Shown here: positions 54,992-62,838 of the stretch, in pieces | How positions within the stretch are numbered: the first letter of the stretch is position 1 | Layout: each line of letters starts with the position of its first letter | Assembly: GCA_020445605.1 (NCBI GenBank) | Contig: JAGRGH010000032.1 | Coordinates: forward strand, 1-64,000 | DNA from: Chromatiales bacterium | GTDB taxonomy: Bacteria > Pseudomonadota > Gammaproteobacteria > JAGRGH01 | Direction: 5' to 3' | DNA: 64,000 nucleotides | Translations under genes and position numbers: made by a program | The notes under the pieces: generated by a model | Database searches by the model: none | Told to the model about the DNA's origin: nothing | Seen by the model: only the letters and a program-made list of their open reading frames with translations

Positions 54992-55501
54992 TTACCGCCC
55001 GCAGTGACGCCGGATGAACGCCGCAACGGTCTCGGGGCGGTTCAGGTCCAGTCGCGGCAGCCCGCCGGAATCCAGTTCGATATCCGTCGCAATCGCAACG
55101 ATGTGCGGGTCGGCCGTGAAGCGCGGCGGCCGCCCCATCGCCGCCCGATAGACCTCGATCTTGTCGATCGGCGCATCGCGAAAGCCCTCGACCAGGATGA
55201 GATCGGGCACGCCGGGCATGACCCGCTCGATCGCCTCGTCGAGACTCGGCTCTGCCGTACGGGTCTCGATCAGTGCCATGCGCGTCGGACCGGTCAGCAA
55301 AACGGCGGCGGCGCCCGCGCCACGCAGACGGTGCGAGTCCTTGCCGGGCCGGTCGATCTCGAAATCGTGATGCGTGGCCTTGATGACGGCGCAGCGAAGT
55401 CCGGCATCGACCAGCGCCCCGAGAACGCCTTCGAGCAGGGTCGTCTTGCCGGTGCCGCTCGCGGCGGCAAAACCAATGAGCGGTGGGTCGACCCGCTTCA
55501 C
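54992..55501 (-). CDS. mobB: Molybdopterin-guanine dinucleotide biosynthesis protein MobB
   Basis: A 169-residue P-loop GTPase that assists molybdopterin guanine dinucleotide cofactor assembly. The Walker A is GTGKTTLLEGVL, with KATHHDFEIDRPGKDSHRLRGAGA and LILVEGFRDAPIDKIEVYR characteristic of MobB. A GTG start at 55501 overlaps the stop of the neighbouring membrane gene (GTGA). It is useful to find it near a molybdoenzyme subunit fusion at 55900-57720. Confidence 0.93.
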   Translation of the reverse strand: MKRVDPPLIGFAAASGTGKTTLLEGVLGALVDAGLRCAVIKATHHDFEIDRPGKDSHRLRGAGAAAVLLTGPTRMALIETRTAEPSLDEAIERVMPGVPDLILVEGFRDAPIDKIEVYRAAMGRPPRFTADPHIVAIATDIELDSGGLPRLDLNRPETVAAFIRRHCGR

Positions 55502-55848
55502 GCGCGCGGCGCCGTCAGCATCGCGCGCAGGACGTGGGCGCCCAGCAGCACGCCACGTACCCGGTTCGCGTAGTCCTCCCGCACGCCCTTGCGCAGGATG
55601 TGCAGCGACAGCCCGATGCCCGGAATCAGCAGCGGCAGCGACCACCACGCGGCCGCTTCCGGAATGGCCAGCGGCGCAGCGGCAGGCAGATATAGCGGCC
55701 ATGAAAACGCGACGCCGCGCAGCGCGTGTTTCAGCCCGAGCACGACGCCGGCGAGCACCCGCCGCCGACGCTGCTCGGGCGAACGGTAGACGGCCGCGAA
55801 GACAGCCTCGCGCAGCGGGTCTCTGGAGCGTGTGGAAACAGCCGACAT
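55498..55848 (-). CDS. Hypothetical membrane protein upstream of mobB
   Basis: A 116-residue protein with two hydrophobic helices (about residues 45-62 and 68-85), an Arg-rich N terminus (RSRDPLREAVFAAVYRSPEQRRRR) and no recognised domain. Its TGA overlaps the GTG start of mobB, so the products are probably made together. ATG at 55848. The function is unknown. Confidence 0.7.
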   Translation of the reverse strand: MSAVSTRSRDPLREAVFAAVYRSPEQRRRRVLAGVVLGLKHALRGVAFSWPLYLPAAAPLAIPEAAAWWSLPLLIPGIGLSLHILRKGVREDYANRVRGVLLGAHVLRAMLTAPRA

Positions 55849-55899
55849 TGATCCAATATCGCTGTCACCGCCTCGCTCGGCAAGGGCCGGTCGGGCACC

Positions 55900-57720
55900 T
55901 CAATGCGCCGCGGGCAGCACGCCAGTCTGCGGCAGGTCGGCAAGCCCGGTTTCGCGCGCGTGCGCCTCGAACGCCCGATTGCGCCAGAAGAACGCCCCGG
56001 GCATCGTCGTCGGAATCACCAGTGCGTAGAACAGCATGCGGCCGAGGATTGCCGCACCGGCCACGGCCAGCGAGAGCGCCAGCCAGCCGCCCGCGGCCAC
56101 CGGACCCGTGGGCGCCGCCAGCGCCATTGCGACCGCAAGGACCAGGCCCGCGGCGAGCAGCGCGTAGCGCAACGCCGCCGTGTGGCCGAACATGGTCGCC
56201 TGCACCAGCATGGCGGCCGCGCCCTCACCGCCGCGCACGCGCATGGCGCGCGCGTGCGCCCACAACCCGATCGCTTCGAATGTCAGTCCGAGCGCAATCA
56301 GTGCCGCGAGTGGCCTCAGGCTCGCGTCCGGCGCGCTGCCGATCACGAGCACGATCAGGCCGAGCGCGGCGGCGCCAAGCCCCAGCATGTTGCCAAGGAA
56401 CGCCGTGAGCACCTGCCAGTGGTCCCAGTACGGCCGCGCCGGAATGCGGTAGATGCGATGCATGAAGTACAGGGCCGCGATACCCGCCAGGACCGCGCCA
56501 GCGCCGGCCGCCGACTCGGCGATCCGGTGCCAGCCGTCCGGCAGCCAGCCCCACCAGCCGGGGAACGCGCTGAGCAGCGTGTACAGACCAAGCAGGTTGT
56601 AGAACACCGCGATCCCGGCAACTTCGCGCGACACCGGCGACCAGCGCAGATTGTTGAAGGCGCGGTAGAAACGGTGCGGCCGACCGAGATGCAGTGTCGA
56701 CAGTACCAGGGCCAGGGTCTGCGCACCGATCAGCGTGAACAGCAGCAGCGGCCAGGCGATCGGATTTTCCGCGCCCGGCACCCAGTCCAGCCCGAGACTG
56801 CGTCCCGCAAAAAGGACTGCGAACAGGCCCACCACGGCCTGCGAAACCAGCGTGAACACCACCAGCGGATTCTCGCGCGTGGAGAGCTTCGCGATCCCCC
56901 AGCCGCGCGGGCCGGTCGATGTGGCCGGCGCCGGGCGGTGACGGTCGGCGCTCTCGCGCACGTAGCGCAGCGGCATGGCGTCCGGGCGGGTGAGCTCGCC
57001 CGGCAGCGAGCGGGTCTGCTGGAAGCGGATGTTCGGATGCGTGATGGTTGGGTCCGGAAACCCCGGGATGCGGGTCTCGAGCTGGTCACGTCCGGCCGGC
57101 GTCGTCTCGACAATGCCGAAGTCCAGCGCCCCGGCCAGACAGGCCGCGGCACAGGCGGGCTTCAGGCCGACCTCGAGCCGATCCACACACATGTTGCACT
57201 TGGAGACATGGCCAGCCTGGGTGTCGAGCTGCGGGGCGTTGTACGGGCACACCCAGGTGCAGTAGCCACAACCGAAGCAGATGTCCGGGTCCTGCAAGAC
57301 GGCGCCGTACTCGGCGAACTTGGTGTAGGCGCGCGTCGGACAGCCCTTCAGGCACACCGGGTCGTCGCAGTGGTTGCACGCCATCGAAATGTTCAGGCGC
57401 TGGTAGGCTGGGTAGCTGCCGCCTTCGACATAGCCCACCGAACGAAACGCCAGATGCGCAGGCAGGTCATTCTTCTCGGAACAGGCTGCCTCGCAGGCAT
57501 GGCAGGCGATGCAGCGGTCGGCATTGAAGTAGAACCCGTGCTGCTTGTAGCGATTCGGGTTCGACGAAACCCCGTGGTCGCCGTTGATCCCGAGGCTCTG
57601 ATCGCGCAGCCCATGGCCGACCGGTACCGTTTCAATCGGCACGCCGTAGCGGTTCTCGGCCGGGTGCGCGGCATCCGGCACGCGTGCGTAGGCAGGTTCG
57701 TTCGATCGGGCTTGGAACAT
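55900..57720 (-). CDS. Fused DmsB-type Fe-S subunit and DmsC/NrfD-like membrane subunit (Soe/Psr-like)
   Basis: A 606-residue fusion. Residues about 60-230 hold a ferredoxin-type subunit with four [4Fe-4S] Cys groups: CIACHACEAAC, CNHCDDPVCLKGCP, CFGCGYCTWVCP and CNMCVD...CAAACLAGAL. From about 285 to the end there is an eight- or nine-helix NrfD/DmsC-like quinone-interacting membrane part. This corresponds to subunits B and C of DMSO-reductase-family complexes, including the SoeABC sulfite dehydrogenase of sulfur oxidisers. No catalytic molybdenum subunit A lies in the window. mobB is a near neighbour. ATG at 57720; divergent from the FkbM gene. Confidence 0.88.
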   Translation of the reverse strand: MFQARSNEPAYARVPDAAHPAENRYGVPIETVPVGHGLRDQSLGINGDHGVSSNPNRYKQHGFYFNADRCIACHACEAACSEKNDLPAHLAFRSVGYVEGGSYPAYQRLNISMACNHCDDPVCLKGCPTRAYTKFAEYGAVLQDPDICFGCGYCTWVCPYNAPQLDTQAGHVSKCNMCVDRLEVGLKPACAAACLAGALDFGIVETTPAGRDQLETRIPGFPDPTITHPNIRFQQTRSLPGELTRPDAMPLRYVRESADRHRPAPATSTGPRGWGIAKLSTRENPLVVFTLVSQAVVGLFAVLFAGRSLGLDWVPGAENPIAWPLLLFTLIGAQTLALVLSTLHLGRPHRFYRAFNNLRWSPVSREVAGIAVFYNLLGLYTLLSAFPGWWGWLPDGWHRIAESAAGAGAVLAGIAALYFMHRIYRIPARPYWDHWQVLTAFLGNMLGLGAAALGLIVLVIGSAPDASLRPLAALIALGLTFEAIGLWAHARAMRVRGGEGAAAMLVQATMFGHTAALRYALLAAGLVLAVAMALAAPTGPVAAGGWLALSLAVAGAAILGRMLFYALVIPTTMPGAFFWRNRAFEAHARETGLADLPQTGVLPAAH

Positions 57721-57883
57721 CAGGCTAGACTGCGCAGCTCAGGGCATGCCGCCTTGCGAAGCAAACGGCGTGCCATGCCATCGCGCCGGAAATGCGCGGT
57801 CTGAGCGGCGCGACGCACCAGATCAGGGAATCACGGTCGAAGCCCGCACCGTTTCGGAACACCCGTCGGGAGAACCGGCCAGT

Positions 57884-58873
57884 TTGAACCGCTTTACGAA
57901 AACGGCCCTGCACTGGACCATGCGCGGGCTCACGCGCGGGCTCGTCCCGCTGCTGCGGTTTCGTCCCGTATTGCGGCTATACAACGCCGCGTACGAACGC
58001 GCACCGCGCCCGGCGCTGCTGCTGGCGAACCGCATGGTGCGGCGCCCGAAGGTCGACGACTACCACTGGACCGTCCGGCTGGCGAACGGCAGGCGCGTGC
58101 GGATTCCGATTGGCGGCGGCAGCGAACCCGGCTGGGCGGTGGCGCTGGAGTACCGCCGCCACGCACCGGGGCTGAACCGGCTGGAAGCCGTGCTCTGCGA
58201 CCTGCTCGCACCGGATGCGCCGTACCTCGATATCGGCGCGAACCGCGGCCTGCGGTCGCTGACCGCACTGTCGACAGGTCGGCCGGTGTTCATGTTCGAG
58301 CCGAACGCGCGCCTCAACGCAATCAACCGGCGCAACTGCGAGGCCAACGGGTTCGACAACGCGCACATCGTCGCGGCCTGTGTATCCGACGCGCCTGGCA
58401 GTGTCGATTTCTATTTCGACGCAACCGGATTCCTGTCCACGGTGCACGGGGAACGCATCGAGGAGAAGATCGTCGACCGGGTGGAAACCGTTCCCGCCAT
58501 CACGCTGGACGCCTTCTGGCGCGAGACGTTCGGCACGGCCAGCGATGCGCTGATCAAGATCGACGCCGAGTGGCACGAGCGTGCCGTGATCTCCGGCGGG
58601 CGCGAGATGATTCAGGCGCTGTCGCCGACGCTGATCGTGGAGGTTCAACGCGACGCAGACCTCGATTTCATCAGCGGCGAACTGCTGCCGGCGGGCTACC
58701 GGGTCTGGCAGATCGACGCCCACTCGACCGCCGCGCGGATCCTGCATCCGCTGTCGCCACCACTGGGCGCGGGCGCACACCTGCCTGTCGACTCGCGCGA
58801 TTTCCTGTTTGCGCTTCGCCCCGAAGTTCACGACGCGGTGCGGCCACTCGAGGCACCCCCCGTCAGCTCATGA
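57884..58873 (+). CDS. FkbM family SAM-dependent methyltransferase
   Basis: A 329-residue protein with an FkbM-type methyltransferase domain. The SAM-binding motif is YLDIGANRGLRSLTA, then PVFMFEPNARLNAINRRN, DAFWRE and ALIKIDAEWHERAVISGG. FkbM enzymes usually methylate hydroxyls of secondary metabolites or glycans. TTG at 57884 was chosen because GGGAGA lies 10 bases upstream and the longer frame from 57746 has no matching sequence. Its TGA overlaps the ATG of the TfoX-like gene. Confidence 0.8.
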   Translation: MNRFTKTALHWTMRGLTRGLVPLLRFRPVLRLYNAAYERAPRPALLLANRMVRRPKVDDYHWTVRLANGRRVRIPIGGGSEPGWAVALEYRRHAPGLNRLEAVLCDLLAPDAPYLDIGANRGLRSLTALSTGRPVFMFEPNARLNAINRRNCEANGFDNAHIVAACVSDAPGSVDFYFDATGFLSTVHGERIEEKIVDRVETVPAITLDAFWRETFGTASDALIKIDAEWHERAVISGGREMIQALSPTLIVEVQRDADLDFISGELLPAGYRVWQIDAHSTAARILHPLSPPLGAGAHLPVDSRDFLFALRPEVHDAVRPLEAPPVSS

Positions 58874-59229
58874 GCGTCTCGGCGGAATTCCTCGACTGGA
58901 TCAGCGAGCGCCTCGCGCCGATGGGCGCGATCCGCACCCGTCGCATGTTCGGCGGCGCGGGAATCTACTGCGAGGCGGATTTCTTCGCGATCGTCATCGA
59001 CGACACGCTGTACCTGAAGGTCGACGAGCTCGACCGGCCACGTTACGAGGCGCAGGGACTCGCGCCGTTCACCTATCAGGCCGGCTGCGGCCGAACCACG
59101 ACGCTGGGCTACTATCCGGCCCCCGAGGCGGCCCTGGATGACGACGAGGCCCTGCTCGACCTCGCCCGCGCCGCACGTGATGTCGCCCGGCGCGCGGCAG
59201 GCGGCAAGCGCAAGCCGCGCCGGAAGTAA
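58870..59229 (+). CDS. TfoX N-terminal domain protein
   Basis: A 119-residue protein with a TfoX/Sxy N-terminal domain, marked by IRTRRMFGGAGIYCEADFFAIV-type and TLYLKVDE, GLAPFTYQA and the C-terminal basic region. TfoX proteins promote competence gene expression in some gammaproteobacteria, but stand-alone N-terminal-domain proteins are unassigned. ATG at 58870 overlaps the FkbM gene stop (ATGA). Confidence 0.85.
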   Translation: MSVSAEFLDWISERLAPMGAIRTRRMFGGAGIYCEADFFAIVIDDTLYLKVDELDRPRYEAQGLAPFTYQAGCGRTTTLGYYPAPEAALDDDEALLDLARAARDVARRAAGGKRKPRRK

Positions 59230-59267
59230 TCGACCCCCAAGCCCGAACACCGCAACCGGAGCCATCC

Positions 59268-60905
59268 ATGCAGACCCCCCTGAACCGGCTGATGTTGACG
59301 CTTGCCCTGGCGATGAGTCTGCCGGCGTTTGCGTTCGAGCCCGCCGACGCACAGATCAAGAGCGCCGTGGCGGACCTTGCCCGCTTCGAACAGCAGGTCG
59401 GGAGCGGCGCGATCTCGAAGGCCACCGCGCAGCGCACACTGCGCCTGCTCGGCCTGGCGCGCCAGCGCCTGGACAGCTCGCCGAACCACGCGGATCCTTC
59501 GTGGACCGACGCCGATGCACGGTATCGGGCGCTGGAATCGCGCCTGCAGGCCGCCGTCGACGGCTCCACAGGCCCGGCCCCCAGCGCACCGCCGGCAGGC
59601 CCGGCTACGACCCGCGCAGCACCCATGGCTGCGCCAGTGCCCAGCGCGGCGCCGCAGATGATTTCCCACCAGCGCGTGCGCGTGACAAAGCTCGGGCGCG
59701 ATATCCAGAGCGCGACCGACAGCCTGGATCGCGACGGGGTCAAACCGTTCCAGGACCCGGCCTACGTCGCGAAACAGTCCACGCTGGCGCAGCGGTTCGA
59801 GCACGATCTGCAAAACTACTCGGACTTCGCGACAGACCCCGCAGTCACGGACGCCCACGCCCGACTCACACGGTTTCGCGAACTGCTGGCCTTCGGCACG
59901 CGCGAGGGCGAGGCCGCACGCGCGGCCCTCGGCGACGTGCAGGCCCGTCTGCGGGTGATCGATGGTCACCTCGCGAACTCCCCGCGCCCACCGGCGCCGC
60001 CATACACACAGGCCGACATCAGTGCGTGGAGCACGGCCAGCACGGCGGCACTCGCGAGCATCGACGCCGACCTGAAAACCCTCGCGGACCTCAAGGCCCG
60101 GGCCCACCTACCGCTGACCCACGGCACCGTCGGCCAGGGTGCGGCCTACGATTTCCAGGATGTCGACCGCATCCGGGGTGCGATGGAACGCACGCGCCGG
60201 CAGATCGACGAAAGCCGCGCTCAGCTGGCATCGAACCTCGGCGCGCAGATCGAGCAGGTCGAACGAACACTCGACAGCTTCGATCGGCTCAACCCCGACG
60301 ACGAGCACGACCGCAGCAACGGCTTTCTCGGCGAGGGGGTCGCCGACGAGCGTCGCGCGCGACTCGCTGACCAGCGCGCGATCGTGCTGGCCGCCATCGC
60401 GCAGCAGCAGGCCGCCGGTGGCGGCAGCCACTCGGCACTGCTGGATCGGGTCGACCGCACCGCGCGCGAATATGAGGCCAGGCACAAGCGCGCGCTCGAC
60501 GGCATGCGCATGCCAAAACGCGCCAGCCGCGACGACGCCGAGTTGCAGAAGATCGCGCGCGAGACATTGGCGAACCCGAAGTACGGGGTCGGCGAGATTC
60601 GCCGGCTCGTGGTCAACACGCAAAAGACCCACCGCGAGAAGCAGACCAGCGAAACGCAGTACGACGACGTCGACGTGAGCCTGGGCGGCAAGATCACCCT
60701 GCACGGCACGCAGACGACGTACTTCTACGAGTGGGACGAGTTTCAGGTCGCGACCGCCGAACCGGTCGGTGCGAAACACCACGTGTTCTACAACACGCTG
60801 AAGTACTTCACGCGCGGCGCGTCAACGACGCCGCTGAACCGCTGGATCGTTGCGAACCGCTTCCAGGGCAACGAGATTCCGGCCGGGAATATCGATCGGG
60901 ACTGA
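59268..60905 (+). CDS. Secreted coiled-coil protein of unknown function
   Basis: A 545-residue precursor with a Sec signal peptide (residues 1-22, PAFA). The mature protein is mostly alpha-helical with Ala/Arg/Asp-rich heptads (about 25-95, 150-300, 300-400), a Pro/Ala-rich linker near 100-135, and a C-terminal region of about 110 residues with a beta-rich, YFYEWDEFQVATAEPVG segment that may form a folded tail. No family was recognised. Codon use fits the neighbourhood. ATG at 59268. It stands alone; a repeat-filled gap follows. Confidence 0.7.
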   Translation: MQTPLNRLMLTLALAMSLPAFAFEPADAQIKSAVADLARFEQQVGSGAISKATAQRTLRLLGLARQRLDSSPNHADPSWTDADARYRALESRLQAAVDGSTGPAPSAPPAGPATTRAAPMAAPVPSAAPQMISHQRVRVTKLGRDIQSATDSLDRDGVKPFQDPAYVAKQSTLAQRFEHDLQNYSDFATDPAVTDAHARLTRFRELLAFGTREGEAARAALGDVQARLRVIDGHLANSPRPPAPPYTQADISAWSTASTAALASIDADLKTLADLKARAHLPLTHGTVGQGAAYDFQDVDRIRGAMERTRRQIDESRAQLASNLGAQIEQVERTLDSFDRLNPDDEHDRSNGFLGEGVADERRARLADQRAIVLAAIAQQQAAGGGSHSALLDRVDRTAREYEARHKRALDGMRMPKRASRDDAELQKIARETLANPKYGVGEIRRLVVNTQKTHREKQTSETQYDDVDVSLGGKITLHGTQTTYFYEWDEFQVATAEPVGAKHHVFYNTLKYFTRGASTTPLNRWIVANRFQGNEIPAGNIDRD

Positions 60906-60925
60906 CCGGCGCCGCGCCACGCCGC

Positions 60926-61093
60926 TAACAGGCTGTTGAAATTCTCATTTCGACAGCCTGATATCGCGAGACACGGACGTCTCGCCCGAAAATCGAACAT
61001 CCAAATGTTTGATTTTCGTGAGCAACCGAAAACCACGCTTTTCGGTTGCGACGTTGAAAAGGCCATGGATGGGCCTTTTTCAACAACCTGTTA
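60926..61093. repeat. 168-bp MITE-like element made of consecutive hairpins
   Basis: Bounded by TAACAGGYTGTTGAAA inverted ends (60926-60941 and 61078-61093, 15 of 16 match). Inside are five stem-loops: 60931-60941 with 60949-60959, 60966-60972 with 60979-60985, 60987-61000 with 61005-61018 (14 bp, one wobble), 61022-61032 with 61039-61049 (perfect 11 bp), and 61053-61064 with 61072-61084. The element holds no gene. It is probably a non-autonomous mobile element; the density of stems could also give a structured RNA. Confidence 0.75.
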
Positions 61094-61094
61094 A

Positions 61095-61176
61095 GGAAAC
61101 TCTGAATTGTCAGAGTTTCCCTAAGCACATGGACGTGCTGCTCTGGCAATCGGGGATGGATTGATCAGAGCTTCCC
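61095..61176. repeat. Adjacent hairpin and TTGATCAGA box
   Basis: A perfect 11-bp hairpin, GGAAACTCTGA (61095-61105) with 61110-61120, is followed by a 5-bp stem (61124-61128 with 61135-61139), and then TTGATCAGAGCTTCCC (61161-61176), a relative of the box at 112-129 and 8994-9007. It touches the 168-bp element and ends 30 bases before the HD-GYP gene stop. The two parts may be one composite insertion. Confidence 0.6.
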
Positions 61177-61205
61177 AAAAAAGGCCGGATGAACCGCTGC
61201 CGACT

Positions 61206-62825
61206 TCAGTCGCCGTCGGCCGTGGCCGCGGGGCGCGCCGGAACCTCGGGAGCGTCGTCGGCGTAGCGCTCGCGGATCGCCGTGAACTCGTCGAGGTGAT
61301 CGAGCAGCAGGTCGGTGAGTTCGGGATCGAACTGCAGGCCGCGCAGATCGCGAAAATGTTCCGCGATCTGTTCGGCAGGCCACGGCTCCTTGTAGCTGCG
61401 CGCGTTGCCGAGCGCATCGAAGACATCGGCAATCGCCGCGATCCGCCCGTACAGATGGATCTGTGTGCCGACCAGCCCGCGCGGATAACCCTGGCCGTTC
61501 CACCATTCGTGGTGCTCGCGCGCGATGGTCGCGGCGGCGCGGAACAGCGGCCGCGGCGATTTCGCGAGCATTTCGTAACCCAGCTCGGCATGGGTCTGCA
61601 TGACGGTCCATTCGTCGCCATCCAGCGGGCCGGGCTTGTGCAGGATCGAATCCGGAATCGCGATCTTGCCGATGTCGTGCATGGGCAGCGCGAGCGCAAG
61701 CAGTTCGGTTTCCTCTTCGTCCATTCCGTACAGCCGCCCGAGTTCGCGGCCGATCTCGGCGACGCGCACGATGTGGCGGCCGGTTTCCCGTGAACGGAAC
61801 TCGGCGATCGTGCCCAGCGTCGTGACGATCTCGTGCTGGGTCTCCTCGAGTTCGCGCGTCAGGTGCAGGTTGTCGAACGCGAACGAGGTGTTCAGGCAGA
61901 AGGTGTCGATCAGGCTGCGGTCGGTGTCGTCGAGTTCGCGCCGTCCACCGCCCAGATACAGCACGCCATGGTTGCCGTAGCGGCTGCCGAAGTAGGCGAC
62001 GAAGCCGCCCCGGACGAACTGGCTGTGGCGGGTGCGCAGCGTCTGGTCGACGGCCTCGAGCAGTTCCGGATCGGCAAACTCGCCCAGTCGCTGGGTCGCC
62101 TTGCCGGCGAAATCCCCGGTGCCGGCGATGATGATTTGCCTTCCGGCCTCGGCCGGCGAACGATCCGACAACAGCGCTAGGCTGCGGCTGTAAAAGCCGC
62201 TCGCGCCGCCAGCCAGCATGCCCTGCAACTGCAACAGCACGCCTTCGATGAAGCTCGTCAGGGACTGGTTCGTCGACAGCCGGTTGGAAGACTCGATGAT
62301 GTAGAGCAGTCCCTCGCGCGCACGCGCGAGCGCGGCGAGATTTTCGTAATTGCGCAGCGAGGCGACCATCAGCGTGAACAGCTTGGTCGCGGTGAGTTCG
62401 GTCTTTTCCTTGTAGTCGTTGATGTCGTAGTCGACGATCACGCGCCGTTCCGGCGCCTGCCCGGGCTGTCCGGTCCTGAGAATCACCCGCGTGAGCGCGC
62501 AGTTGTGCTCCTCGCGCAGCCAGCGCACGAGTTCAAGGCCGGCATGCTCGGTCTCCATAACGACGTCGATCAGGGCGACGGCAATATCGTCGTGCCGCTC
62601 GAACAGCTCGCGCGCCTCGGCGGCCGAGTAGGCGTGCAATAGATTGAGGCCGACGGCCTTGTACTGGAAATCCGCCAGCGCAAGCCGCGTGACGTCGTGG
62701 ATGGACTGATCATCGTCGACGACCAGCACGCGCCACGGCTGCTGGGCATCCGCTTGGCTGCGATCCGAGGCGCCCGCCTCTGGCTCCTCGGCAAAACGGA
62801 ACAGTGCTTCGTCGGTCATGGTCAT
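61206..62825 (-). CDS. Response regulator with DUF3369 and HD-GYP domains
   Basis: A 539-residue cytoplasmic protein. A receiver domain (about residues 28-155, phosphoacceptor Asp in VALIDVVMETEHAG) is followed by a DUF3369 region (about 195-345) and an HD-GYP phosphodiesterase (350-520), with HDIGK and the substrate loop NGQGYPRGLVG. The GYP is intact, so c-di-GMP hydrolysis is likely. ATG at 62825 with GAGAG upstream; an in-frame ATG two codons later is possible. The paired kinase gene is 13 bases upstream. Confidence 0.93.
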   Translation of the reverse strand: MTMTDEALFRFAEEPEAGASDRSQADAQQPWRVLVVDDDQSIHDVTRLALADFQYKAVGLNLLHAYSAAEARELFERHDDIAVALIDVVMETEHAGLELVRWLREEHNCALTRVILRTGQPGQAPERRVIVDYDINDYKEKTELTATKLFTLMVASLRNYENLAALARAREGLLYIIESSNRLSTNQSLTSFIEGVLLQLQGMLAGGASGFYSRSLALLSDRSPAEAGRQIIIAGTGDFAGKATQRLGEFADPELLEAVDQTLRTRHSQFVRGGFVAYFGSRYGNHGVLYLGGGRRELDDTDRSLIDTFCLNTSFAFDNLHLTRELEETQHEIVTTLGTIAEFRSRETGRHIVRVAEIGRELGRLYGMDEEETELLALALPMHDIGKIAIPDSILHKPGPLDGDEWTVMQTHAELGYEMLAKSPRPLFRAAATIAREHHEWWNGQGYPRGLVGTQIHLYGRIAAIADVFDALGNARSYKEPWPAEQIAEHFRDLRGLQFDPELTDLLLDHLDEFTAIRERYADDAPEVPARPAATADGD

Positions 62826-62838
62826 CGTTCTCTCGTTG

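Noticed and set aside
55903-57804. Plus-strand open frame opposite the Fe-S/NrfD fusion gene
   Set aside because: It is a shadow of the real gene, with no signature of its own.
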